Part shown: positions 17,839 to 25,337 of the stretch, in pieces
How positions within the stretch are numbered: position 1 is the first letter of the stretch
Layout: every line of letters begins with the position of its first letter
Source of the DNA: a virus
Virus record (IMG/VR): IMGVR_UViG_3300013132_000028
Location: 1-64,000 of that record
Reading direction: 5' to 3' (one strand)
Length of the DNA stretch: 64,000 nt
Translations under genes and position numbers: made by a program
The notes under the pieces: generated by a model
Databases searched by the model: none
The model's input: only the letters and a program-made list of their open reading frames with translations
What the model was told of the DNA's origin: nothing

Positions 17839-18098
17839 ACTTTTTTCTCTTGTCGTCTTTTGTATATGCGTCGCTCTACTACAGACATTCCTCCCCATAT
17901 ACCGTGAACCTCGTTTGTCGCTATTGCCCAGTCCAGGCACTCTTGTTTATGTTTGCAAGCATTGCACAGCTTTTTTGCCAGTTTCCAATTCTCTGGATGC
18001 ACTATTTCTCTGTCGCTCGTGTCGTCTGAGAGGGGGAAGTACGCCGAAGGGCCTATCTCTGCACAAAGCGGTTGATCGAACGTCCACGGTGATTTCAT
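17832..18098 (-). CDS. WhiB-family iron-sulfur regulator
   Basis: The 88-residue protein has standard WhiB length. Cysteines C12, C45, C48 and C54 match the CxxCxxxxxC cluster-binding pattern, and GIWGG follows, then the basic tail RRIYKRRQEKK. WhiB proteins sense redox state or nitric oxide through a [4Fe-4S] cluster and act with the main sigma factor; phage copies can alter host transcription and exclude superinfection. The start is ATG 18098. The last codons overlap the start of the hypermodification-type gene at 17838, so the two are translationally coupled. This is the second WhiB in the window, and the more typical one. Confidence 0.9.
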   Translation of the reverse strand: MKSPWTFDQPLCAEIGPSAYFPLSDDTSDREIVHPENWKLAKKLCNACKHKQECLDWAIATNEVHGIWGGMSVVERRIYKRRQEKKVC

Positions 18099-18143
18099 TT
18101 GTGTCTACTCCGTTTCTCATGTAGCTATGTAGGTCTAGTTTGA

Positions 18144-18458
18144 TTACTGTTGTTGTTGTTGTTGTTGTTGTTCCCTCTCCATGCTGCCGACTTCGTACCC
18201 GCAGCCGGCGTATCCAGCTATGTCTACCCAAGTGTCTGGCTTGTACGGAATACCAGGACCTACGTCCCTTGACAGTTTAACCAGGATTAGCGCGGTTGCT
18301 ACGTCGCGTCTGCTGAACTTGCGCCCAAACGCCGTACTCCAGAACTCTGCAATGCGTCCAAAGTTTTCATACGGACCGCCGTAGTCCGCGTCTCTGGTCC
18401 CCGAGATTAGGCTAGCGGCTTCCCTGAGAGCCTCTACTCTCAGCGCGTCCTGGCTCAT
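18144..18458 (-). CDS. DUF6378-like phage protein with C-terminal polyglutamine
   Basis: The 104-residue product shows the pattern of a common phage family probably related to all-alpha NTP pyrophosphohydrolases: ALREAASLISGTRDADYGGPYENF, IAEFWSTAFG, then DVATALILVKLSRD and DTWVDIAGYAGCG. The usual family ends near that last motif. Here it is extended by MEREQ and a run of eight glutamines. The run is encoded by one CAG and seven CAA codons at 18147-18170, a microsatellite that could change length by slippage. The start ATG 18458 overlaps the preceding stop by four bases. Confidence 0.7.
   Translation of the reverse strand: MSQDALRVEALREAASLISGTRDADYGGPYENFGRIAEFWSTAFGRKFSRRDVATALILVKLSRDVGPGIPYKPDTWVDIAGYAGCGYEVGSMEREQQQQQQQQ
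18147..18170 (-). repeat. CAA trinucleotide repeat encoding eight Gln
   Basis: Read on the minus strand this is seven CAA codons and one CAG directly before the stop codon of the DUF6378-like gene. It is the only long pure trinucleotide run of its kind noticed in the window. It changes only the C-terminal tail of the protein. Confidence 0.85.
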
Positions 18459-18880
18459 ACTGCTACTCTTTTTTCAAGAACGTGAGGTGAAAAATGCGTG
18501 CCTTCTAGGACCGGCGTCTGTCCATCTACGCTATTTACGATCACGTCGCCGTATCTAATTGCCACGACTCTAGCAACCCTCCCGTTGTGCACTACTCCAG
18601 TGCTGCCCGTGAATGCGTCTAGTTTTATCCGCACTTCGTCTCCTACGCTAATTTGTCCAGGCCCGGTTGCGGCCCAGGTCGTGTCTTGCTCTTTTACTAG
18701 CACATGTCTCTTTGCTAGCTTAGAAAAGTAGCTTAAAGTTTGGTCTGCGACGTCTTCTTTCATTTTTTCAGACGCAACGTCCCACACTTCAAGCAGCTTG
18801 AGTACGGTGTCTCCCACAGCTTTTCGTGCTTTTACACTCTGAAGCTGTTGTAGAACCCAGTCTTTTTCTTGCTGTTTCAC
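18455..18880 (-). CDS. Hypothetical protein with SH3/KOW-like C-terminal half
   Basis: The 141-residue product has a helical N-terminal half (WVLQQLQSVKARKAVGDTVLKLLEVWD), followed by strands typical of a small SH3-like barrel: ISVGDEVRIKLDAFTG, GVVHNGRVARVVAIRYGDVIV. KOW and SH3-like barrels often bind nucleic acid or protein. The start is ATG 18880 and the gene overlaps both neighbours by four bases (ATGA), placing it in a coupled run with nucleotide metabolism genes. No exact family is recognised. Confidence 0.6.
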   Translation of the reverse strand: MKQQEKDWVLQQLQSVKARKAVGDTVLKLLEVWDVASEKMKEDVADQTLSYFSKLAKRHVLVKEQDTTWAATGPGQISVGDEVRIKLDAFTGSTGVVHNGRVARVVAIRYGDVIVNSVDGQTPVLEGTHFSPHVLEKRVAV

Positions 18881-19353
18881 GTGTCACTCCGTTCTTTTTG
18901 CTTGTTTGGACAGACAGACTCTCTGCACTGTTCTGTGTCAAAGTCGTCTAACGCCCTGCTGCATTGACTGCACTTTACACCTTCAGCTCTTACTTTGTAA
19001 CCGTCTAGCTGACGTTTTTTGTTTTTTTCCATTTTCTGCAGGTAGAGCTTGTTTAGCTCCGCGTCGGTACCGCCGGCAGCCACGATCATATTTGCTATAA
19101 AGTGCAGTACATCTACCGCTTCTTTGAGTATCTCCTCGCGGTCTGCGTACGGCGAGTCGTGCTGCCACGGCTTCCACGATATGGCCTGACGCATTTCAGC
19201 TAGCTCGTCGTCCACTGCGAGCATATTCCAGCGCATGTACTCAACTAAGTTGCGAATTTTGCGTGGGTCATTACCCGACATTTCGTCAAAGTTGATGTAG
19301 TACACTTCCTTCTGTAGTCTTTTTGTCATGTCCAGCCATCTGTTGAACAGCAT
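18877..19353 (-). CDS. MazG/dimeric dUTPase-like nucleotide pyrophosphohydrolase
   Basis: The first 120 residues carry the metal-binding pattern of all-alpha NTP pyrophosphohydrolases: DDELAEMRQAISWKPW, then REEILKEAVDVLHFIANMIV (ExxD...HF), then KNKKRQLDGY. Such enzymes hydrolyse dUTP, dCTP or abnormal dNTPs to monophosphates, which would suit a phage that substitutes a DNA base. The C-terminal 40 residues add two cysteine pairs, CSQC and one near C-terminal CRESVCP, like a small zinc finger. ATG 19353 (MLFNRWLDM) is preferred because it lies just after the upstream stop; an upstream start at 19389 would overlap the neighbour. Confidence 0.7.
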   Translation of the reverse strand: MLFNRWLDMTKRLQKEVYYINFDEMSGNDPRKIRNLVEYMRWNMLAVDDELAEMRQAISWKPWQHDSPYADREEILKEAVDVLHFIANMIVAAGGTDAELNKLYLQKMEKNKKRQLDGYKVRAEGVKCSQCSRALDDFDTEQCRESVCPNKQKERSDT

Positions 19354-19355
19354 TC

Positions 19356-20387
19356 TTACACCACCCCTACTAGTTGATCTTGTAGACAAATTGCCAGGTG
19401 CGACGAGGCAGCCAGCGTGCTGGGCACGGCTTCTGCGTACGTAACTCTCTGTCGAATAGCCATTTCGTACCGCTCTAGCTTATCCATACTTTCCACGGCG
19501 GACGGCAGCGTAACCCAATCAGACCCAAGCCCGGCAGAGTTTCGCCAGTCTGTGAGCACGGGCGTATTTATTGCCAAGCTCTGCGCTAGTTTGTTTGTCC
19601 ACCAGGGAATACCGTTTCTGTATGTGCTAACTAGTAGACCGATTGCTCCGGCAACTACAGCTAAAACTTCTGAGTCGCTGCTTTTTGGATGTTTTTTTAC
19701 TGGCACGATCATGTGGTGCAGCTGCTTGCTTACCTCGTCAATCCAGTCCGTGTTTAGCGTCGTTGCGCACCACCAGCTAGCGCTCGACTTGGCTGTTGCT
19801 GGTTTGACAGTGTCTCGCAGAATAAATGCGTCTAGACAGACCGAAAAAAGATTGCTGCTGCAAAGTGCAGGAATTTGTGATACTAAGTGTTCATCTTCTG
19901 ACCACGGCAGCGCCGCGTACATGGTTTTTGGCCAGGGGTTATTCAATAAATTGAGTACTGTTCTTACTAAACGTTTGTAGTGCGCTGGTTCTGTTGCCTT
20001 TGCATACTCGTATCTATTTTTGTAGAAAGGCTTTACCAGACTTTCCGTAGAACGCTCTACCGTTTTTAGGCTGGTCCAAATCTTGTACGGCTCGGGCGCG
20101 TCGACTAGCAGCGTGAGTCTGGGATCGTTCTGGAGAACATCTAGCGCCCCTAGTGCTCCGTACGCTCTATGGGCAGAAGTACTCGTGAGAGGCGCAATGC
20201 CCACTACTACGCTCTCGTACTTTTCAAAGTCTTTTTCTGTCCACTCTAAAGACGGAGCAAGTTGCTCTACGTTCCAGCCGTGTTCTGTCAGCGCAGTACG
20301 CATTAGACTGCTGAAGCTCTGCGTTCTTTTGTTGAGCCTCTCGGAAGTGTGTTGCGCGGTCATACCGGTTAAAAGTACGTTTTTCAT
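19356..20387 (-). CDS. Putative GT-B-like glycosyltransferase
   Basis: The 343-residue protein begins with a Rossmann-type strand and loop (MKNVLLTGMTAQHTSERLNKR), followed by FSSLMRTALTEHGWNV and a YESVVVGIAPL strand. This is the layout of the N-terminal half of GT-B enzymes. The C-terminal half contains NGIPWWTNKLAQSLAINTPVLTD, comparable with the GT-B donor-binding motif in which a helix precedes a strand ending in a conserved acidic residue. Sugar transfer to a modified DNA base or to a virion protein is possible. The gene lies between a MazG-like gene and a small gene, near the hypermodification-type gene. The family is a weak match by eye. Confidence 0.45.
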   Translation of the reverse strand: MKNVLLTGMTAQHTSERLNKRTQSFSSLMRTALTEHGWNVEQLAPSLEWTEKDFEKYESVVVGIAPLTSTSAHRAYGALGALDVLQNDPRLTLLVDAPEPYKIWTSLKTVERSTESLVKPFYKNRYEYAKATEPAHYKRLVRTVLNLLNNPWPKTMYAALPWSEDEHLVSQIPALCSSNLFSVCLDAFILRDTVKPATAKSSASWWCATTLNTDWIDEVSKQLHHMIVPVKKHPKSSDSEVLAVVAGAIGLLVSTYRNGIPWWTNKLAQSLAINTPVLTDWRNSAGLGSDWVTLPSAVESMDKLERYEMAIRQRVTYAEAVPSTLAASSHLAICLQDQLVGVV

Positions 20388-20572
20388 TTAGCATCACTCT
20401 CTAATTTGTCTATAGCTTCTAAAACTATTTTTGCTTCTGTAAAGCAAATTTCCCACCATTTTTTGTAGGATTCACTGTCCATCGGCTCAATTGACGGCCA
20501 CCAGTACTTCCAGAGGGCGCGAGCAGCCGTGGACAGGCGTACGTCTTTGTTCTCCAATTTAGGTTCTTGCAT
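20384..20572 (-). CDS. Hypothetical protein, 62 aa
   Basis: The start is set at ATG 20572 (MQEPKLENKD) because it has a well-placed SD, ACGGAAAGACACCA. The longer frame begins with TTG 20599. The product is helical with several tryptophans (ALWKYWWPSIEPMDSE, YKKWWEICFTEAKIVLEAIDKLES). The gene overlaps the start of the GT-B-like gene by four bases and is probably cotranslated. No family is recognised. Confidence 0.6.
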   Translation of the reverse strand: MQEPKLENKDVRLSTAARALWKYWWPSIEPMDSESYKKWWEICFTEAKIVLEAIDKLESDAK

Positions 20573-20617
20573 TGGTGTCTTTCCGTTAAAGTAAAGCAAC
20601 GTTAATAAACTAGAGCT

Positions 20618-20646
20618 CTCGTCGTGAGCATGTGCAGCACGACGAG
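20618..20646 (-). promoter_or_regulatory. Perfect 9-bp inverted repeat between genes
   Basis: CTCGTCGTG at 20618-20626 and CACGACGAG at 20638-20646 are exact inverted copies around an 11-base spacer. The site lies in the gap between the DUF669-like gene and the 62-residue gene on the leftward strand. It is GC-rich but not followed by a T run, so it could be an RNA hairpin that stabilises the upstream message, a weak terminator, or an operator for a dimeric regulator. Confidence 0.5.
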
Positions 20647-20663
20647 TTCTCTATGTGTTCCTT

Positions 20664-21197
20664 TTAGAACGGTGCAGGTGGTGCCTTTACGCTTGCCGGT
20701 GCCGGTGCCGGTGCCGGTGCAGGTGCCGGAGCTGGTGCCGGAGCAGCCGCTGCCGGCGCCATTGCTGCGGCTGGAGAAGCCGCTGCGTTTACCGCAAGAT
20801 TGAAGTAGTTTCTTATCTCGTTCTTTTTCTGGCCTTGCCAGGTTCTGCTCCCAATAGTTCCGCGGAACTTTTTTCCGACCATTGCCGCCTCGATTTGCGC
20901 GTTGGTTGGATTTTGTGCAAAGTAATCTCGGTTTAGGCCTAGGGCATACATCTTGCGAAAGAAAATGCCAAGAGCTGCCTGATTTTCCGGAGAAATTACT
21001 AAGTTGTCCCAGACGAGGCGCTTGTTATGCGCGCCTCCTTGAACTTGTGCCTTGATGGCAAACATGGTTTTACCAGACTGTGAAACTTTTGCAGTGGCTT
21101 CTAACACTACTAAGTCGTAGTCACCGTCTGGAAGTGGATCAAGAGAGCCGGTGTCTCCGGCATCTTTTACTAGGTCTCCCCAGTTAAGCGTGCTCAT
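20664..21197 (-). CDS. DUF669-like single-strand-binding-type replication protein
   Basis: The 177-residue product matches DUF669 features: LPDGDYDLVVLEATAKVSQSGKTMFAIKAQV, then KRLVWDNLVISPENQAALGIFF. Later come NPTNAQIEAAMVGKKFRGTIG and RNYFNLAV. DUF669 proteins lie next to phage recombination genes and probably bind single-stranded DNA. The C-terminus is a low-complexity tail with Ala-Pro repeats (about residues 140-175), acting as a flexible linker ending in PPAPF. SSB proteins often end in an acidic or aromatic tip; here the last residue is Phe. ATG 21197 follows AAAGGAGAAAT, a strong SD. The next gene encodes a Sak4-like ATPase. Confidence 0.75.
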   Translation of the reverse strand: MSTLNWGDLVKDAGDTGSLDPLPDGDYDLVVLEATAKVSQSGKTMFAIKAQVQGGAHNKRLVWDNLVISPENQAALGIFFRKMYALGLNRDYFAQNPTNAQIEAAMVGKKFRGTIGSRTWQGQKKNEIRNYFNLAVNAAASPAAAMAPAAAAPAPAPAPAPAPAPAPASVKAPPAPF

Positions 21198-21206
21198 ATT
21201 TCTCCT

Positions 21207-21986
21207 TTAAGCGCTTAGCGCGGTTGTGGGTGGTTGTACTACTGCTGGCTGCTTTGGACCGAAAACTATGTCTAGCATGTTTTCAATCCCCAGATTTTCT
21301 TGTTCTACGATTTTGCCAAGGCGTCCTTGAACACGTTCGCCTGCCTCGTATTGATTTGTTCTCTCTATGTACATACGTCGTACTTTCAGAGAACCTACTT
21401 GTGTCGGGTCAGGATTAGGAAACTCCTCGACCGTGATAGCTCCGAGTAGATCGTAAAAGTACGGAGCTTGGATTGCTAGCTGTCCCTGTAGGTAAGGACG
21501 ATACCTTCCGTCCGTAGCGGGTCTGGCCATTGCGGTCAGTACTACAGCTTCCAGTGGTGCGGTTGGGTGCATAGTCAGGTCACGTAGGTCACGCAGTAGA
21601 GCCCCCATGTGACGAAGCAGTTCTCCCCACTGTTGCTGGCTCATTTGCTGTTTGCCAGCAATGTTTTCGAGGCACTTAACCTGCAGCTCGCTCACTGAGT
21701 CAATGATTAGCGATTTGAATTGGTGTCTACCAATTTGAAGCCACTGATAGGCCTTCAACACGGTGTCGTAGTCACGAACTTGTACTACACACGTGTCCCA
21801 GGTGCCGTCTGCTATTGGCGGTTCCTCGCGCAGTGGATCCCAGTATTTAACGACTATAGGTAAAAATCTATGGCCGCCTTCGACGTCTAACATCAGTCTC
21901 GGATATGGAGCTGTTACTGCAAAAGTAGACTTACCAACTTTACTTTCGCCGTACACCATCATCGTTAACGATCTTTGTACCGTCAT
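21207..21986 (-). CDS. RecA/Sak4-like ATPase (phage recombination)
   Basis: The 259-residue protein carries a Walker A motif GESKVGKST at residues 13-21 and a Walker B strand KSLIIDSV ending at Asp96. This is the core of RecA-like Sak4/AAA_24 ATPases, which promote single-strand annealing or recombination with a partner SSB. A conserved motif with Arg (MARPATDGRYRPYLQG, about residues 155-170) and the beta strands after it fit this family. The partner here is probably the DUF669-like protein encoded 9 bases downstream. A Cas4/RecB-like nuclease lies just upstream, giving a nuclease-ATPase-SSB set. ATG 21986. Confidence 0.8.
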   Translation of the reverse strand: MTVQRSLTMMVYGESKVGKSTFAVTAPYPRLMLDVEGGHRFLPIVVKYWDPLREEPPIADGTWDTCVVQVRDYDTVLKAYQWLQIGRHQFKSLIIDSVSELQVKCLENIAGKQQMSQQQWGELLRHMGALLRDLRDLTMHPTAPLEAVVLTAMARPATDGRYRPYLQGQLAIQAPYFYDLLGAITVEEFPNPDPTQVGSLKVRRMYIERTNQYEAGERVQGRLGKIVEQENLGIENMLDIVFGPKQPAVVQPPTTALSA

Positions 21987-21989
21987 ACG

Positions 21990-22922
21990 TCATTCACTTC
22001 CTTTCTTATTGTCACTTTCGTAGTAAGCATACGGGTCGGCGACCTCGTACATTTCACTGATTGCCTGCTCGGCGGCGCTTCCGTCGTCGATCATGTTGCA
22101 TACAGCGAAAAACTGACACTTCCAGTTGCAGTCTCGGCTCGGCCGCGGGTAGGCGACAAAGTTTGGATCAGCACCGTCATCTAGTGATTTTCTAGTCTGC
22201 ATGATGTCAGATATGACACCGTGAAGTCTAGCCCAAAAAGACCTTAAAGTAAACACGTTGTGCCTTACTTCTATTTGCTGGTAGAAGGGTGGCTTAGCCG
22301 TGGCGGCTCTCTTTACTTTCTTCAGCATGGTAAATATGCCTCCGTCGCACCGCTCGTCTTGCTTGTTTTTAGACGACTCTAAAACCATGTAGGTCATGAT
22401 CTGCTCGTTCATGTGCGCCATGCGGGTAAAGTCGGTAAAAGAGCCACCGACGGTCTTAAAGTCACGGAACATACGTGTTCCGTCTGCCTTGCGACGTACT
22501 CTCATGTCTAGCTTTCCTTGCAGCTCTACAGCACCGTTGAACAGCGGCATAGAAATTTTTTCCTCGCTTGACAAAAACTCTAGCTCGGCGTCGACACCCT
22601 CTTCTTCTACCCACTGAAGATAGCCTTCCAGCATTAGCCTGCCTAGCTCTGCTTCCCCGTCTAGGTCGGTAGTGTCGCGCATAGTTTCAATTAACTTTTG
22701 TCGGTCCGTCTCGACCAGCTTGGTATGCGCCTCCAACAGCGGCACACCGTTTGCGTAGTAATTTTCTAGTGCTGAGTGTATACGACTTCCCAGCGCCAGT
22801 GCGCCAGTTATGTCTCTCTGCGCCGGCTGTAGTCTTCTGTAGTACGAAAGCCACCACTTTCTCCGGCAGTCTTTGAACGTTTGTATTTCCGAGTTGGAAA
22901 GTCTGAGCACGTTGTCAGTCAT
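21990..22922 (-). CDS. Cas4/RecB-like PD-(D/E)XK exonuclease
   Basis: The 310-residue protein has the RecB-type nuclease layout: C19 in KDCRRKWWLSY, H49 in LGSRIHSALE, D139 in GKLDMRV, D154 and K156 in RDFKT, then Q174 in NEQIMTY. Three further cysteines, C265, C269 and C275, together with C19 make the iron-sulfur cluster set of Cas4/AddB-type nucleases. These enzymes degrade or resect DNA ends. In this phage it likely works with the neighbouring Sak4-like ATPase and SSB in recombination-dependent replication. No CRISPR repeats or cas1/cas2 genes were seen, so a CRISPR role is not supported. ATG 22922. Confidence 0.85.
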   Translation of the reverse strand: MTDNVLRLSNSEIQTFKDCRRKWWLSYYRRLQPAQRDITGALALGSRIHSALENYYANGVPLLEAHTKLVETDRQKLIETMRDTTDLDGEAELGRLMLEGYLQWVEEEGVDAELEFLSSEEKISMPLFNGAVELQGKLDMRVRRKADGTRMFRDFKTVGGSFTDFTRMAHMNEQIMTYMVLESSKNKQDERCDGGIFTMLKKVKRAATAKPPFYQQIEVRHNVFTLRSFWARLHGVISDIMQTRKSLDDGADPNFVAYPRPSRDCNWKCQFFAVCNMIDDGSAAEQAISEMYEVADPYAYYESDNKKGSE

Positions 22923-22949
22923 TTTTTCTCCTAGCGTCTCTGCGGTTTT

Positions 22950-24752
22950 TCACAGTCTTCCTGCCTTTTCGTCCTTTAACATTGCAAGCAGCTTGGCTCT
23001 GTCCCGAACTATCTCGTCAAAATTGTCTGCCTTGGTGTCGAGCACCTCTATTACGCGCTCTTCCACGGTGTTTTCAGTTACATAGTCAATTATTGAAATT
23101 GAGTCGTGCACCTCTGAGCCAATACGGTGAACCCTGTCCATAGCTTGTTTGTAGTCAACTAGTGACCACGGCCGCTGCAGCATTACCAGTCTTCGTGCCG
23201 CGCTGAGCGTGATTCCCACGCCGCCAGCCTGTGCGGTAAACAGTAGCCATTTGGTATTGCCAGACTGAAAGTCGTCAATTGACTTTTGACGTTCGTCCTC
23301 GTCCTGGCTGCCTGTGACTAGTCCGTGTTTTATGTCTAGCTTTGTAAGACGTGCGCTAAGCAGTTCTATTAGTTGTCTGGACACGGCGCAGACGGCAACA
23401 GAATCCTCGCCAAAGTCACCGTTCTCTATGTCTTCTATCAACGCGTCGACTTTACACGACGGCTCGACTAAAATTGCCTTTGTTTCTCCGCTTTCTGCGT
23501 CGGTGCTTATCGTGGCGTAGGAACTGGCAAACTGTAACAATCTAGTAGTCTGAGTAAGAGCGCTTGGCGCAGTTAAAGCCTCCCCATTTTCTAGCTCGGC
23601 AATCATCGTGTCACGCATCTGCTCATACGCTTTTTTCTGCTTAGTGGACATTTCAACGTCCCTGCGCTCTTTCATGATTGGCGGCAGCCATTTAAGAACC
23701 TGTTGTTTTAGCATGCGGCGCATACGCGGATTTATGGACTTGTAAAACTCATCTTGCATGTGTGGCTTAACACCAAGTACGGTCATACCACCGAAGGCGT
23801 TGAGCATCGTGTCAACCATTCGGTCTACCCACTTAGTCTTGCTAGGCCACTCTTCTGGCGACAGCCAGTGCAAAATTGCCCACAAGTCTAGTACGTTATT
23901 TGCAATTGGAGTGCCGGTCAGTGCAAATCTAAACTGAGCGTCTCCGGTTGCCGCCCACAACGCTCTGGTTTGCTTACTGCGCGGGTCTTTTGACCTATGA
24001 ATCTCGTCTGCCACAACAGTGTTAAACTCTATGTTGTTCAGCTCTCTAGGCCTAACTTCACAGCGCGCTTCAGTTACTCTTTCGTCATGTCCGCCGTACT
24101 CTGGACTTCTGGCTAGTGCTATTGAGCCGTACGGTGCAAGCCTAGAGTGCGCACGCAGCGCCTCCCAGTTGATAATGTAAACCTGCGTGTCGGGCTCTTC
24201 TAATTGCCTGCGTCTTTGCAGCGCGGAGCCCTTAACTACCTGCGTTACCACGCCAGGCCACCACATTTCAAACTCTCTTGCCCAATTCTTTTTCAGCGTG
24301 TTTGGGCAAACCACTAAAGTTGGAAATACTGACTCACCGCGGTCGTGAAGCAGCTTCATTGCATGTATTGCCTGAGCGGTCTTTCCGAGCCCGGGCTCGT
24401 CGGCTAGTAATGCTTTGCGTGCTGTGGCTAAAAACTGTACGCCGGCACGTTGGTAAGGAAACAGTCTTTCTGCACCCTGGCCGTCTTCCGCCTCGCGGAG
24501 TGCCAGCGAAGGAGTGACTCTGTCTAAAACTTCTGTCGCGGCCCAACCGGCGAGTGCGTCCCCAATAATGAGCTGGTCGCGAAATGTGGACCTCAAAGCA
24601 AGGCAGCTACTCCAACTAAGGGGCACGCGCCAAACCTTGTCCGTGGTCGACCACGTGGCTCCTGGGATGCCTTTACAGAGCTCCTTATAGCGCCATTCCG
24701 CCGTTATTAGAATAGACGCTTTGCTAGGGTCTACGTCTACTGTGACTGACAT
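22950..24752 (-). CDS. SNF2-family DNA helicase/translocase
   Basis: The 600-residue protein is a superfamily 2 helicase. Motif I is DEPGLGKTAQA (about 118-128), motif II is DEIH at 249-252, motif III is LTGTPI, and motifs V and VI read GVGITLSAARRLVMLQRPW and QAMDRVHRIG. A 90-residue N-terminal domain with WSTTDKVWRVPL resembles the small domain found before SNF2 cores in phages. Such enzymes translocate on double-stranded DNA and act in replication fork remodelling. Both helicase lobes are complete. ATG 24752 follows GAGGAGCAGTGC. The gap of 84 bases upstream is larger than most in this unit and may hold a promoter, but no clear one was seen. Confidence 0.9.
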   Translation of the reverse strand: MSVTVDVDPSKASILITAEWRYKELCKGIPGATWSTTDKVWRVPLSWSSCLALRSTFRDQLIIGDALAGWAATEVLDRVTPSLALREAEDGQGAERLFPYQRAGVQFLATARKALLADEPGLGKTAQAIHAMKLLHDRGESVFPTLVVCPNTLKKNWAREFEMWWPGVVTQVVKGSALQRRRQLEEPDTQVYIINWEALRAHSRLAPYGSIALARSPEYGGHDERVTEARCEVRPRELNNIEFNTVVADEIHRSKDPRSKQTRALWAATGDAQFRFALTGTPIANNVLDLWAILHWLSPEEWPSKTKWVDRMVDTMLNAFGGMTVLGVKPHMQDEFYKSINPRMRRMLKQQVLKWLPPIMKERRDVEMSTKQKKAYEQMRDTMIAELENGEALTAPSALTQTTRLLQFASSYATISTDAESGETKAILVEPSCKVDALIEDIENGDFGEDSVAVCAVSRQLIELLSARLTKLDIKHGLVTGSQDEDERQKSIDDFQSGNTKWLLFTAQAGGVGITLSAARRLVMLQRPWSLVDYKQAMDRVHRIGSEVHDSISIIDYVTENTVEERVIEVLDTKADNFDEIVRDRAKLLAMLKDEKAGRL

Positions 24753-24836
24753 GCACTGCTCCTCGTCTTTCGTCTCTGTACGTACATACTACCATGAACC
24801 AACAAAAAAATTTAACTTATTTACGACAGTATCTTT

Positions 24837-25337
24837 CTAGCACTCCAGCAGGGCTTTCGGCACCCAGCCGGCTTTAACCAGTCGTAATAGACCGTGCCTT
24901 ATGGCGTCTAAAGCGTGGCCGTCTCCCCCCACATGCCAGTAGCCAAGCTTCTTTAGCGCTTCGTTCGGGAACATGTTCTTCGCGTCCGACGGCGCTTGCA
25001 TTGCCAGTCCTGGCAGGTAGTGGTCTATTCTGTTGAGATGTTTTTCCATGTCTTTCAGCGCCTGTTTGAGAATGCCTATCTGCTCTAAACTGTAGGGTGC
25101 TTGGCTGTTCTTTACCGTCTGGGCGTTTATGGTAAATCGCTCGCACGCCACCAACAGTCTGTCGGCCTGATTGTACATGCTCACGTAAATCATTCCTCTA
25201 ATGGTGTCTGCGTACTTGTCAAAGTCAGTTTCGTACGAGTGCATAAGCACGGGCACCCCGTCTTTATAGTGGAATAGAGCTATACCGCTCACTTTGCCCG
25301 GGTCTACGGCCAGCACAAACGTGTTTAATTCTGTCAT
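24837..25337 (-). CDS. RuvC-like Holliday junction resolvase
   Basis: The 166-residue protein has RuvC/RNase H-fold features. D12 lies in the first strand (VLAVDPGKVSG), E66 follows a hydrophobic strand (LLVACERF), and D139, H141 and D144 lie in the C-terminal GDGHALDAIRHGLL. This acidic set binds two metal ions. Phage RuvC-like enzymes cut branched DNA before packaging. The length suits the family. ATG 25337 overlaps the stop of the DNA polymerase gene by four bases, so the two are coupled. Confidence 0.85.
   Translation of the reverse strand: MTELNTFVLAVDPGKVSGIALFHYKDGVPVLMHSYETDFDKYADTIRGMIYVSMYNQADRLLVACERFTINAQTVKNSQAPYSLEQIGILKQALKDMEKHLNRIDHYLPGLAMQAPSDAKNMFPNEALKKLGYWHVGGDGHALDAIRHGLLRLVKAGWVPKALLEC

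Noticed and set aside
22950-24752. SNF2 helicase plus Cas4-like nuclease as a CRISPR or DISARM-like defence module
   Set aside because: No CRISPR repeats, cas1/cas2, methyltransferase or other defence partners were seen. The genes sit in a standard replication and recombination block.
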